Positions 7,208 through 15,184 of a stretch of 46,751 nt of DNA are shown here, piece after piece (position 1 is the stretch's first letter; each line of letters starts with the position of its first letter). The notes below the pieces were generated by a model. The model was not told the DNA's origin and ran no database searches. It saw nothing but the letters and a program-made list of their open reading frames with translations. The translations under genes and the position numbers were made by a program. The stretch is from positions 1 to 46,751 of IMG/VR virus record IMGVR_UViG_3300025674_009214, one strand, 5' to 3'. This DNA is from a virus.

Positions 7208-7953
7208 AATCCAAATCTTTCTTTCATTGCATTATAATTAATAGATACTTCATCAGCAGTTAAGTATTTATGATATACTCTTGCGATTGGTACTTTACCT
7301 TCTACTGCTCTATAAAAATATCCACCAAAAACCCATGAACCTAAATCTACTCTTTGTGCATTACTAGTTCCATTACTATAGGTTCCGGTGGTTGAAAATC
7401 GTTCTACACTATTAACATATATTTTTCGATCAGTAGTTGATTGTGTCATTACAATATGGTACCAATTATTTGTAGATATAATACTATTAGTACATGTAAA
7501 TTTAGAAAAAGATCCATCTGTAATACCATATATTCCTTCTATGGTTGCTATTGCTCCACTACCTCCACTATCATTTACTGTATGATAAATACCCCAGTCT
7601 AGATAAGGGGCAGAATCTCCTCCTCGACTAAATATTACATTTCCTGTTGTTTGAGCTCCATTACCTGTGGGATAGTACCAAACCTCAATAGTGTTTGATA
7701 CAGGTATGTTAAATGGGCTTGATGAATTATTAAATCTTATTAAATCATTAGTTCCGTCAAAGTCAATAACTCCTAGATTATTATTTTCAAATGTAGGACC
7801 ATTTGTAAATGTTCCATCTTCAGAATTAACTAAGTCTGTACATGTTGTTCCTGTTCTAGGATAACATGTAAATTTAGAAGAATCCATATTGAATTCTAAC
7901 CCATCAGTTATGATAGAAGTATCTGATTGTGCTATTGCTCCAATTTTACTCAC
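7204..7953 (-). CDS. LamG/concanavalin-like lectin-domain virion protein
   Basis: 249 residues, nearly all one jelly-roll domain. Typical laminin-G-like features are GLEFNMDSS near the start, LGVIDFDGTNDLIRF, NTIEVWYYPTG, NWYHIVMTQS and a terminal IARVYHKYLTADEVSINYNAMKERF. Such domains in marine T4-like phages sit on tail-fibre tips or receptor-binding proteins and probably bind glycans. The start codon is GTG at 7953, four bases after the stop of the large fibre gene. The C-terminal 'YNAMKERFGL' ending is a pattern I associate with phage LamG proteins. Receptor binding is inferred. Confidence 0.8.
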   Translation of the reverse strand: MSKIGAIAQSDTSIITDGLEFNMDSSKFTCYPRTGTTCTDLVNSEDGTFTNGPTFENNNLGVIDFDGTNDLIRFNNSSSPFNIPVSNTIEVWYYPTGNGAQTTGNVIFSRGGDSAPYLDWGIYHTVNDSGGSGAIATIEGIYGITDGSFSKFTCTNSIISTNNWYHIVMTQSTTDRKIYVNSVERFSTTGTYSNGTSNAQRVDLGSWVFGGYFYRAVEGKVPIARVYHKYLTADEVSINYNAMKERFGL

Positions 7954-7957
7954 AGTA

Positions 7958-9649
7958 CTATGTTAAGTCACCCATTAAGTGGAATGTAGTAGATGAAACT
8001 TTTTTAAGTACTGCTGATGAGCCTTGTTGAGCTAATCTTATACTACCATTCTTAGATATTACTGTTGTACCAGAAGCAGATTCAAATAAGAATTGACCTG
8101 CTGATGATGACTGGAAAAATTCATATTCAGCTCCTACTGGGGTAGATGAATTTATAACAATAGATGCTGTTAAGTTTCCTCCTACAATGTGATATTTACC
8201 AGCATTAGTTAAAGAAGATGAGATAGGAAGAGAGGTGTGAGTAATAATTGGTTTACCTGCTTGAAATAATCCATTTCCTTCACCTATCACATCTCCACTT
8301 ACCTTTACATCACTAGAAGCAGTAACATCCTGAAAGAATCTAATAGAACTATCATTATATCTAAAGCGTGCAACTGGATTATTACCATAACTATTAAAAT
8401 CTATAACATCAGCTTTTACAACTAATGCTTCTTCACCAGCTGAGGATCCAATTTCAAGAATAGAATTAGCAGTAGTTCCAAAACTATTTAATGTTATCTT
8501 ACTATCCTCAAATCTAATAAAGGTATCTGCATCTTTTCTAATTTCATCTATATTTGTTATATGGCGAAGTGAACCTGTATTGGCAAAAATATCTCCACTT
8601 GCACTTATGTTACCAGATGCCGTTATATTATTTATTATTGTTTGATCTAAAGCACCTGATATATGAATTTTTGCATAATTACTTCCTGAACCAAAGAATA
8701 TGTTTCCTTGATTTAAATTTGGAACATCATTAGTTCTATTGATAGCTGATACTTGTAAACTTTGAACTAAAGTTCCATTTGTTTTTAAAACTATACCAAC
8801 ATTCTGTATTAAATTTTGGTCGTTAGTATCAGGTTTTACATTAGTTAACCCCCCATTTTGCCCAACATAAAGTACCTGTCCTTCTTCTACTGTAATTGAA
8901 CCTGGTGCTAGTGTGATATTATAGTCTGGGAAAATTCCTGTTGTTACAGCATATCCATCTTTTGTATCTCCAGTTGGAGTTAGATCTGTTGCAGCAATAC
9001 CAAATGCAGGCATTGTGTCAGAATTACTTGAATCTGCTGATGCTGTTACTACTAATACTCTTGTACTTCCTCCTACAGAACCTACAGTGTGTAATGGTGT
9101 TCCTGCTGTAATGGTAAATGATTCATTATTTCTAACTTGAACTACTAATCTTTCTCCATGACCCATAGATAGATTACCTAACCCATCACTTACAATTACA
9201 GAACCATCTGTTCCATCAGCAGATGGATAATTTAATCCTGAAGCTGTAAATGAGCTAGTAACATTTAAAGAACCAGATATTATAACATTTTGTTCTAATG
9301 GATTAACATATGAAGCTGTATCAGAATATGATGCTGATGGTACATTAGTAATAGCAGCGAGTTGTTGTCCACCATTTGTTCTAATAGCTGTAATGTTAAA
9401 AGTGCTATTATTGTATGCTATAATATCAAAATTATTTGATGCTTCTTCAGCTAAGGATGCAGATGTAATATTTCCTACAATTAAATTTGTAGTAGATGCA
9501 CCTTGATCTGTTACTTGTTGTAGTGTAGGAGTACTTCCACCTCCCCCGGTACCAGTTAACCCACTACCATCTCCTACAAATGAACCAGAAAATGAACCTG
9601 ATAGAATTATAGTGGATGATAGTTGATTTCCTGTTATTTTTCCAACCAT
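7958..9649 (-). CDS. Tail-fibre-like protein with SGNISASGD repeats
   Basis: 563 residues, rich in Ser, Thr, Gly, Ala and Asn. The N-terminus has GSFSGSFVGDGSGLTG, a motif seen in many phage and adhesin beta-helical fibres. Repeated short strands such as NITASGNISASGDIFA and VTASSDVKVSGDV alternate with longer beta segments. The C-terminus (about 470-563: PISSSLTNAGKYHIVGG to VSSTTFHLMGDLT) resembles a small fibre-tip domain found in marine phages. A trimeric fibre or fibre-base protein is likely. It lies between a second repeat fibre and the LamG protein. Confidence 0.78.
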   Translation of the reverse strand: MVGKITGNQLSSTIILSGSFSGSFVGDGSGLTGTGGGGSTPTLQQVTDQGASTTNLIVGNITSASLAEEASNNFDIIAYNNSTFNITAIRTNGGQQLAAITNVPSASYSDTASYVNPLEQNVIISGSLNVTSSFTASGLNYPSADGTDGSVIVSDGLGNLSMGHGERLVVQVRNNESFTITAGTPLHTVGSVGGSTRVLVVTASADSSNSDTMPAFGIAATDLTPTGDTKDGYAVTTGIFPDYNITLAPGSITVEEGQVLYVGQNGGLTNVKPDTNDQNLIQNVGIVLKTNGTLVQSLQVSAINRTNDVPNLNQGNIFFGSGSNYAKIHISGALDQTIINNITASGNISASGDIFANTGSLRHITNIDEIRKDADTFIRFEDSKITLNSFGTTANSILEIGSSAGEEALVVKADVIDFNSYGNNPVARFRYNDSSIRFFQDVTASSDVKVSGDVIGEGNGLFQAGKPIITHTSLPISSSLTNAGKYHIVGGNLTASIVINSSTPVGAEYEFFQSSSAGQFLFESASGTTVISKNGSIRLAQQGSSAVLKKVSSTTFHLMGDLT

Positions 9650-9663
9650 TATATATTTTTATT

Positions 9664-11211
9664 TTATATGGATATTTTTACATTTCCTGATCCGTCTCTA
9701 TATAAGCGGCCTACAACACCAGGGTCTGAAGTAGGTAAATTTGTGAAATCAATGCTTTCTCCACTAATTTTTAAAGAACCGGCTGACCCTGTAGATGAAG
9801 CACTACCACTTATGTTGCCAGATACTGTTAAGTTTGATGGAACCGTTACAGGTTGGTTTTGGCCTGATATACCTAATGTGATATCAGTACCTGATAATAT
9901 AGTGGGTTGAAGTATTCCTCCTCCTAATTGAACGGCACTAGCTGCAAATTGTGCAATATCTACTCCATTTGAAATAAATTTATTTGCTTCTATTTCTCCA
10001 CTTGAGCTTATATTATTAGATGCGGTTATATTAGTGGTACTAACATTAACTATAGTAGTAACATCTAAAGTGGAAGATTGTATGTGATCAAATGAACCTG
10101 TTATACCAAATACTGTATTACTAGCGCTTACTAGGGATGCTGTTACATTAGTAGTATTAACATTAGCTATAGTAGTAACATCCAAAGTAGAGGTTGTTAC
10201 ATGGTCAAATGAACCCGTTATGCCAAATACTGTATTACTAGCGCTTACTAGGGATGCTGTTACATTAGTAGTATTAACATTGTATATTGTGACAACACCT
10301 AAGGTAGATGTTGTTACATGATCAAAGGAACCACTTATGGATGATATGTCACCACTTATACTTACATCAGCTGAAGCAGTTATAGGTTGCAAAGTTCCAG
10401 ATCCTATGCGTATAGCTTTACCAAATATTTCTAATTTACTCCCAGTTGATCCTAATTCTAAACTACCACTGATAAATCTTGCAAATTGTCGTCCGTTTGA
10501 AATAAATCCATTAGCTTCAATAAAGCTAGCTGTTATATGTTTAAATGAACCCGTTACCCCAAACGCATCCCCACTAGCACTAATATTCCCAGATGCAGTA
10601 ACATGAGTAGTATCTACATTAGTAATTTTAGTAACTGATAAGGTATCACCTGTAAATGTTATATCTGTATCTTCTGTTAGAATGCCATCGGTTCCAACTA
10701 ACACTACACTTCCCTCAGTAAGGCTGTCAGCCGTAAGTGTGAGTGCTCTAAAATCAAAATCACCTATATCTAAATCATTAGCAGCAGTTAAGCTAGAAAT
10801 TTGATCAAATGTTCCACTGTCTATATCCGCTGTGTTAAAAGCTCCTGATACCGCAGATACCTCTCCACTAGAACTTATATTACCTGAAGATGTTAAATTG
10901 CCTACAATAGTATGAGAAGAACCAGTAACTGCTAGTGAACCCGTAATGGTTTGATCACCTATAAATATATTTGAGGCTGTAACTGCATAAGAGCCTGTTA
11001 CTACTGTAAGGGTATCAACTCTACTAGCAGTAAACTCATGGAATGAGGCTGTGGTAAGATACCTAGACCCTGAATCTTCAGGAAATATGGCACTATCCAT
11101 AATGTTATTAAGTTCTGCCCTTAGCTTAAATGGAGTAATTTGCCCTGTATTATTATTGGGTAAATTATTTTGAAAACTTTGGGATAATGCTGTTCTACTT
11201 AGTGAGCTCAT
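9664..11211 (-). CDS. Repeat-rich tail-fibre-like protein
   Basis: 515 residues. A distinct N-terminus (about 1-60, SLSRTALSQSFQNNLP then FKLRAELNNIMDSAIF) probably docks to the virion. The shaft is beta-strand repeats of the VTASGNISASGD and GSFDHVTTSTL type. Three adjacent 39-residue units (encoded by 9979-10329) are nearly identical in the first two copies. The C-terminus is GRLYRDGSGNVKISI, a common end of phage fibre domains. An ATATTTATAA element precedes the start. It is likely a trimeric fibre shaft; recombination between its repeats could change its length. Confidence 0.78.
   Translation of the reverse strand: MSSLSRTALSQSFQNNLPNNNTGQITPFKLRAELNNIMDSAIFPEDSGSRYLTTASFHEFTASRVDTLTVVTGSYAVTASNIFIGDQTITGSLAVTGSSHTIVGNLTSSGNISSSGEVSAVSGAFNTADIDSGTFDQISSLTAANDLDIGDFDFRALTLTADSLTEGSVVLVGTDGILTEDTDITFTGDTLSVTKITNVDTTHVTASGNISASGDAFGVTGSFKHITASFIEANGFISNGRQFARFISGSLELGSTGSKLEIFGKAIRIGSGTLQPITASADVSISGDISSISGSFDHVTTSTLGVVTIYNVNTTNVTASLVSASNTVFGITGSFDHVTTSTLDVTTIANVNTTNVTASLVSASNTVFGITGSFDHIQSSTLDVTTIVNVSTTNITASNNISSSGEIEANKFISNGVDIAQFAASAVQLGGGILQPTILSGTDITLGISGQNQPVTVPSNLTVSGNISGSASSTGSAGSLKISGESIDFTNLPTSDPGVVGRLYRDGSGNVKISI
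9979..10329 (-). repeat. 117-bp (39-residue) tandem repeats in fibre gene
   Basis: Three units of 117 bases. Copies 1 and 2 (10329-10213 and 10212-10096) encode SFDHVTTSTL...NVNTTNVTASLVSASNTVFGITG with a 58-base identical run. Copy 3 matches over its first two thirds, then changes to SSSGEIEANK. The period is a whole number of codons, so copy number can change without a frameshift. Confidence 0.85.
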
Positions 11212-11229
11212 TTTTAGGTTTAAATATAA

Positions 11230-11239
11230 TTATAAATAT
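11230..11239 (-). promoter_or_regulatory. Candidate late-type promoter element ATATTTATAA
   Basis: ATATTTATAA on the minus strand 19 bases before the ATG at 11211 in a 36-base intergenic gap. A TATATTTA also lies at 11221-11228, but no TTG-type element stands 19 bases before it, so I do not count it as a host-type promoter. Confidence 0.4.
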
Positions 11240-11247
11240 TAGTAAAG

Positions 11248-12039
11248 TTATGTTCTTTTATTAAGTACCAAAGTAAGAAGGCTAGATACCATACTATACA
11301 CATGTCTAGAAAATCCATTACTAAATCCTGAACTAAAGGCATTAGGATCAAATCTACCTATTGCAGTTACAACGTCTGTACTTTGTATGGTAAATCCTAC
11401 AGAATCTCTTATAAAAGCTACTTCTACCCTTGCATTGCTAAGCTCTACTATTTCTCTTACAGTAGTATGGGGCATTAAAACCCCATTTACGTAATATTGA
11501 AAATCATGTTTTTCCAAAGGAGGAAAACCTTCGGGTTGAGGAGCAAAAAAAGCAGGTTGAAATCTAACTACATCACACTGAGTAACAGTTCCATCGGCAT
11601 CAACAAATTGGGCAGGGGTTACTGTATTAGATGAAAGTTCAACTCTAGTATCTAAATACTCTATTATAGGGGTTAATTCAAAAGCAGGATGAATACTACC
11701 TGTTATACCTCCAGATACATTTAATGACCCTGTTACAATAGCAGAACCAGTAATAGTAGTAGAACCGGTAATAATAGTAGAGTCAGAAATAATAGTAGAT
11801 GTAGAACCGGATATAATAGTAGAACCTGTTATAAATGTAGGTCCACCTATAGAGGTACGACCTATCACATCCATAGAACCTGATACAATAGCTGAGCCTG
11901 TAAAAGGTGCAGAAAGACCAGCTCCAGTGTCTCCTTTTACTCCTTGGGGTCCCTGAGCTGTTACAGTTACTATTTGGGTGTTACCCTGTGTTACTGTAAC
12001 CTGATTAGTAGTAGTATTTACATTAACTTGGTTAGCCAT
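11248..12039 (-). CDS. Virion fibre/baseplate protein with collagen-like and ITGST repeats
   Basis: 263 residues. The N-terminus NQVNVNTTTNQVTVTQGNTQIVTVTAQ is followed by a short collagen-like run (GPQGVKGDTGAG, about 30-41). Next come left-handed-helix-like repeats of ITGSTI/ISGSTS/IVTGSLN (about 46-112) and a globular C-terminal domain (about 118-263) containing YYVNGVLMPHT. Collagen-like plus short hexapeptide-like repeats are typical of trimeric phage fibres. It overlaps the next upstream gene by eight bases. It is probably part of the tail-fibre assembly; the exact position is not known. Confidence 0.7.
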   Translation of the reverse strand: MANQVNVNTTTNQVTVTQGNTQIVTVTAQGPQGVKGDTGAGLSAPFTGSAIVSGSMDVIGRTSIGGPTFITGSTIISGSTSTIISDSTIITGSTTITGSAIVTGSLNVSGGITGSIHPAFELTPIIEYLDTRVELSSNTVTPAQFVDADGTVTQCDVVRFQPAFFAPQPEGFPPLEKHDFQYYVNGVLMPHTTVREIVELSNARVEVAFIRDSVGFTIQSTDVVTAIGRFDPNAFSSGFSNGFSRHVYSMVSSLLTLVLNKRT

Positions 12040-12448
12040 TTTTGGGATTGATAAGAGTTACTTGGGAAGTATTTCTAACTTTACCTTCTACTAATCTGAT
12101 TCTTTCTTGACCATTAGTAAGTTCTAAATCATAAAAGGCTTCATCAAAAGTAAATTCATTGGTTACTGCATGTCCTATATATACTCCTATAGAGCCTGAA
12201 GTTAATGGATCAGTTAAACTACTACCTGAGAGTGATAGGAAAGATGAACCCGATGTTTTAGTATAAGTATCCCCAAGGGATGAAGTTAAGGAAGCATAAA
12301 GAATAGGACCATTTTTTTGATTTCTAATCTGCATGGCAGCTTCTCTTCCTCGTAAGTTTACTGGAATACCATCTGAGTCGTTGAATATTATTTCAAAATC
12401 AGTAGTAGCACCTTGTTCAATGGTAAAGGAGAATTTTCCCGCTGACAT
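12032..12448 (-). CDS. Small virion (baseplate/fibre-associated) protein
   Basis: 138 residues with FTIEQGATTDFEIIFNDSDG followed by GIPVNLRGREAAMQIR, then SLSGSSLTDPLTSGSIGVYIG and FDEAFYDLELTNGQERIRLVEGKV. This arrangement matches a small beta-sandwich protein I recall from many tailed phages, next to fibre genes, usually annotated as a tail or baseplate protein. It is the first gene of the fibre run, preceded by an ATATTTATGA element. The structural role is inferred from pattern and position. Confidence 0.62.
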   Translation of the reverse strand: MSAGKFSFTIEQGATTDFEIIFNDSDGIPVNLRGREAAMQIRNQKNGPILYASLTSSLGDTYTKTSGSSFLSLSGSSLTDPLTSGSIGVYIGHAVTNEFTFDEAFYDLELTNGQERIRLVEGKVRNTSQVTLINPKNG

Positions 12449-12460
12449 ATCTATGTTTAT

Positions 12461-12470
12461 TCATAAATAT
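12461..12470 (-). promoter_or_regulatory. Candidate late-type promoter element ATATTTATGA
   Basis: ATATTTATGA on the minus strand 13 bases before the ATG at 12448, at the head of the fibre gene run. It matches the elements at 3313, 11230 and 15520. Confidence 0.4.
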
Positions 12471-12778
12471 CAGGAGATATATTTTAATTCATTTCTACGG
12501 GAAGTAGTTTGTTGAGGGGAATTATCGCCCCAATTAATGCCTGGTTCTAATTGAGATTCAGGTACTATTTCATTAGTGTTATAATAATAAACAGGGCCAT
12601 TATATTCTATTTCTTGATGTTCACCATCTATAATTCCTGCTAATTTTCTTTTACCATTAAAAGACCTAAACATTCTTTCAGTGTTGTGAACCCATCTATC
12701 TTTATTTAGGACATAACAAGCTAAATTAGTGCTAAAGTCATAGTGTAGCTTACCTATATTACCTTTTTTTTCAGACAC
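12470..12778 (-). CDS. Hypothetical protein
   Basis: 102 residues starting with GTG and overlapping the stop of the preceding 62-residue gene by eight bases. It contains YDFSTNLACYVLNKDRWVHNTERMF and a C-terminal acidic/Pro-rich half (VPESQLEPGINWGDNSPQQ). No family is recognised. It has no signal peptide or membrane segment. Coupling to its neighbour and the well-kept frame support it as a real gene. Confidence 0.5.
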   Translation of the reverse strand: MSEKKGNIGKLHYDFSTNLACYVLNKDRWVHNTERMFRSFNGKRKLAGIIDGEHQEIEYNGPVYYYNTNEIVPESQLEPGINWGDNSPQQTTSRRNELKYIS

Positions 12779-12959
12779 TGCCTACTTTTATTTTTAATAT
12801 AACTGCGTTTTTAGGAACACCCGGCCATTTTTTCATTGATAATACTTCATCAATATTTTTATTTTTCCAGGTTTTAGTTTTTGTTCTAGCATTTTTCCTA
12901 GTTGACGTTTTATAAGTCATTGTAATAGGAGCATTGCCATATGAAGCTTGTCTAGCCAT
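12771..12959 (-). CDS. Small basic protein, unknown
   Basis: 62 residues, strongly basic in the first half (KTSTRKNARTKTKTWKNKN), which suggests nucleic-acid contact but proves nothing. The ATG is preceded by AATAAAAAGGTT, the same start context as the gene at 13665. No family is recognised. Confidence 0.5.
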   Translation of the reverse strand: MARQASYGNAPITMTYKTSTRKNARTKTKTWKNKNIDEVLSMKKWPGVPKNAVILKIKVGSV

Positions 12960-12966
12960 AACCTTT

Positions 12967-13317
12967 TTATTGATATCTTAGGGGTAAAGTTTGATCTTCA
13001 AATATATGGATTCTACTTAATTCCATTCTAGCTTGAATTTTGTTATCCATAATATCGTACATGTACATTTCTATTTCAGTTGGGGTGATTCTGCTTACAC
13101 TCATTTTTCTATCTAAAACATAACCACGTCCAACTGTATAACCTACTGATTTACCATCTATAAAATAACCTTCTAGTCTGAATGTTGCTCTATGGATTGG
13201 GTAAAGGCGTTCATAGGATTCACGAACATATTCAAAATATAACGTTTCACCTGCTCCTACAGCAATTAATTGGTGGTAAACCTCCTTATTGAGTTCTTCT
13301 AATTTTTCGTATTTCAT
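12967..13317 (-). CDS. Unknown protein, divergent paralogue of the next gene upstream
   Basis: 116 residues. It shares a pattern with the adjacent 115-residue protein: G-x-G-x-x-x-FEY, an F-x-x-x-G strand, YTV-x-R, a hydrophobic D-x-M central strand, then a L-S-x-I strand near the end (here GAGETLYFEY, VGYTVGR, YMYDIMDN, MELSRIHIF). Lengths are nearly equal and the genes abut without a gap, so tandem duplication followed by divergence is likely. A small beta-barrel-like fold is suggested by the strand spacing. Function unknown. Confidence 0.55.
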   Translation of the reverse strand: MKYEKLEELNKEVYHQLIAVGAGETLYFEYVRESYERLYPIHRATFRLEGYFIDGKSVGYTVGRGYVLDRKMSVSRITPTEIEMYMYDIMDNKIQARMELSRIHIFEDQTLPLRYQ

Positions 13318-13665
13318 TTATGCTACAACTCCTTTATTACGATAAGTCTCATTGTTGTAGGTATAGCCTAGTACCACAATCTTAGATAGATCAAACTGGT
13401 AAGAGGTACGCTGACCCATCATATCAAAGTTATATACTTTCATGATACCATCCTTAATATACTCTACATTCATAGACTGTCCCAGACGCTCTACTGTATA
13501 GTATAGGTTACAATCATCATTATAGCACTTAATACTTCCTACAAAAGTAAATAAAGCTCTTTTGTCTTCTAATACTGGATGCTTGTATTCGAACTTAATA
13601 AAATCTCCTTCACCAATAGCTTGAAGGGCTTCCTGATTCATTTTGCTGATGTTGATATTACTCAT
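13318..13665 (-). CDS. Unknown protein, divergent paralogue of its neighbour
   Basis: 115 residues with GEGDFIKFEY, NLYYTVERLG, VYNFDMMGQR and FDLSKIVVLGY aligned in order with the protein encoded at 12967-13317. Its stop is immediately next to the neighbour's ATG. The start context AATAAAAAGGTT-ATG is shared with the gene at 12959. GC content here (for example in the ATGATGGGTCAGCGTACCTC region on the minus strand) looks slightly higher than in the flanks. Function unknown. Confidence 0.55.
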   Translation of the reverse strand: MSNINISKMNQEALQAIGEGDFIKFEYKHPVLEDKRALFTFVGSIKCYNDDCNLYYTVERLGQSMNVEYIKDGIMKVYNFDMMGQRTSYQFDLSKIVVLGYTYNNETYRNKGVVA

Positions 13666-13688
13666 AACCTTTTTATTTATTTTTTATT

Positions 13689-13946
13689 TTACAGGTAAAA
13701 TTCTCTTTCGAAAAAAGTTTCTTTAGGAGATACTTCATAAGATTCAACATTGGGATTCTTCTTAAGTTGTTCAATGAAGTTATTATAATCTTCAAAAGTC
13801 TTTTGAGTACAAACAATAGTTTGACCATCCTTATAAGTGGTTCTTATTCTCACACAGTTGTAATCAAATTCAGAACATACTTGAGTTTCCTGACAATATT
13901 CACTGAATGTTTGAAATGTAAAATCTTTATTTGTAATTGTATTCAT
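13689..13946 (-). CDS. Small unknown protein behind a host-type promoter
   Basis: I choose the ATG at 13946 (MNTITNKDFTF), because the longer frame from 13976 would begin inside the promoter at 13962-13993. The product is 85 residues with four Cys-rich positions (YCQETQVCSEFDYNC then VCTQ) and a VRIRTTYKDGQTIV strand. No family is recognised. It is the first gene after a strong promoter, so probably an early-expressed small protein. Confidence 0.55.
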   Translation of the reverse strand: MNTITNKDFTFQTFSEYCQETQVCSEFDYNCVRIRTTYKDGQTIVCTQKTFEDYNNFIEQLKKNPNVESYEVSPKETFFEREFYL

Positions 13947-13961
13947 AACCTTTATTATACC

Positions 13962-13993
13962 TAAATATACGAACAATATTTGGCGTATCCAAG
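13962..13993 (-). promoter_or_regulatory. Host-type promoter (CTTGG-N19-TATATTTA)
   Basis: On the minus strand CTTGG at 13989-13993, 19 bases, then TATATTTA at 13962-13969, 16 bases before the ATG at 13946. The arrangement is the same as at 6415 and 41252. Confidence 0.68.
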
Positions 13994-13999
13994 TTTTTA

Positions 14000-14155
14000 T
14001 TAAAAAAGGTCTAAGAAGTCTTTATCAATAGGTTTATTTTTTAACTTACCTGCTTTCTCATCATTTTTGAGCATTTTAGTTGCTAAACGCTCTAAATGTT
14101 TATGTTTGGCTGCTTTGAAATCCTTACTTATTTCCTTATGTTTTTTATTTTTCAT
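14000..14155 (-). CDS. Small Lys-rich protein (51 residues)
   Basis: This is a short gene seen by reading the minus strand from the ATG at 14155 to TAA at 14000. The ATG overlaps the TGA of the HNH-type gene (ATGA), as in many gene pairs here. The product begins MKNKKHKEISKDF and ends PIDKDFLDLF; about a third of residues are Lys or Arg. The C-terminal D-F-L-D-L-F resembles a short docking peptide, such as clamp-binding motifs, but that is speculation. Function unknown. Confidence 0.5.
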   Translation of the reverse strand: MKNKKHKEISKDFKAAKHKHLERLATKMLKNDEKAGKLKNKPIDKDFLDLF

Positions 14156-14739
14156 ATTCTGGATATTAAATCATCTTCTGACTCCTCGTCTCCCCCTAAA
14201 CCTAATTCTTGTAACCTTTTCAAATGATAAGGATCTAAATCTAATTCTACTTTTTTAGTAGTTTTAAATTTAGGAACATAATCTTCAAATTGTTCAAGAT
14301 CTTTTTCATCAAATACCTCTCCATGGTATAAAAAATAACAATTGTAACAAAGCATTTCTATGTTTTCAGAACGGTAATGTTTTTTATTTCCGTCCTTAAA
14401 ATTCATTATAAGTGGCATTTTATAATCAATAACTCTTCTATCATTAAACCCACATTTATAACACTTTTCTTCTAGATAACCCTCTGTAATTAATCTATCT
14501 TTAATTTTTTGAGGGTCAAATGAGGATGGATCTATTCTACCCTCTATAATATCTAAAATAGGTGGAAATTTTCCTCTATTAGATAAAAATTTAGGAATGC
14601 CTTTACCAGCTTGGTTCTTATGGGCTTCAAGCAGTGTTTTTCCCTCCTCGTTTTTATAAAGTTTAGCATATTTTCGGTAATGCTGATACGAAACATTTAG
14701 ATAACGAGCTGCTGCTCTGTTTGACTTAGTTTTAGCCAT
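14152..14739 (-). CDS. HNH-type zinc-binding (putative endonuclease) protein with N-terminal HTH
   Basis: 195 residues. The N-terminal AKTKSNRAAARYLNVSYQHYRKYAKLY is a helix-turn-helix-like DNA-binding segment. A zinc-finger module follows: CYKCGF (about 93-98), a central hydrophobic PLIMNFKDGNKKHYRSENIEML, then CYNCYFLYHG. This is the Cys2/Cys2 scaffold of HNH nucleases, with the DGN-x-x-H segment where the catalytic His is expected. HNH proteins of this type nick DNA in homing or packaging; some small ones only bind. The frame stays open 16 codons upstream with family-like sequence but no ATG/GTG/TTG (see findings). Confidence 0.68.
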   Translation of the reverse strand: MAKTKSNRAAARYLNVSYQHYRKYAKLYKNEEGKTLLEAHKNQAGKGIPKFLSNRGKFPPILDIIEGRIDPSSFDPQKIKDRLITEGYLEEKCYKCGFNDRRVIDYKMPLIMNFKDGNKKHYRSENIEMLCYNCYFLYHGEVFDEKDLEQFEDYVPKFKTTKKVELDLDPYHLKRLQELGLGGDEESEDDLISRI

Positions 14740-14776
14740 AGCAGCGAGGCATTGTTCTTTACTTATTGGTTTAGCT

Positions 14777-15184
14777 CTAATAATCTTCTATTAATAGTTT
14801 AACATATTCCCATAAATCACCAGGTTCTTCAAACATATGAATATTATTATCATCATCAGTATATGGAATAATGTTCTCGTTTATATCTATTCTATCAAAT
14901 AAATACCATAACATTAGATTAGCAACCTGATTTCCATATAGGTTAGATAATATTAATTCTATGGAAAACCATAAGGGGTCCGTTACTGGTGATAAATCGC
15001 TTTCATTTTCCTTTTCAAATACCTTTTCCCCATAAACTCCTCTTTCTAAATTTTTTAAAATGGAAATAAAATGCTTTTTATAAACATTTACATTTTCGTA
15101 AACATTAACATTAGAGTTAAGGATAGAATCAAAAAGGGATTTGATATTTTCTTTTTCCTGTTCTGGGTTGGAAAAATCATTCAT
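14777..15184 (-). CDS. Acidic protein, function unknown
   Basis: 135 residues, acidic (for example TDDDNNIHMFEEPGDLWEYVKLLIEDY at the end) and mostly helical by composition. A middle block LWFSIELILSNLYGNQVANLMLWYLFDRID looks like a buried helix pair. No family is recognised, though acidic proteins ending this way occur beside phage packaging or replication genes. Its ATG overlaps the end of the previous gene by eight bases. Confidence 0.55.
   Translation of the reverse strand: MNDFSNPEQEKENIKSLFDSILNSNVNVYENVNVYKKHFISILKNLERGVYGEKVFEKENESDLSPVTDPLWFSIELILSNLYGNQVANLMLWYLFDRIDINENIIPYTDDDNNIHMFEEPGDLWEYVKLLIEDY

Noticed and set aside
9979-10329. CRISPR-like array
   Set aside because: The repeats are 117 bases, contiguous and in frame within a fibre gene; there are no short repeats with unique spacers.
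13947-13976. Longer N-terminus of the small gene at 13689
   Set aside because: The extra codons overlap the TATATTTA box of the promoter; ATG 13946 has the common GGTT start context.
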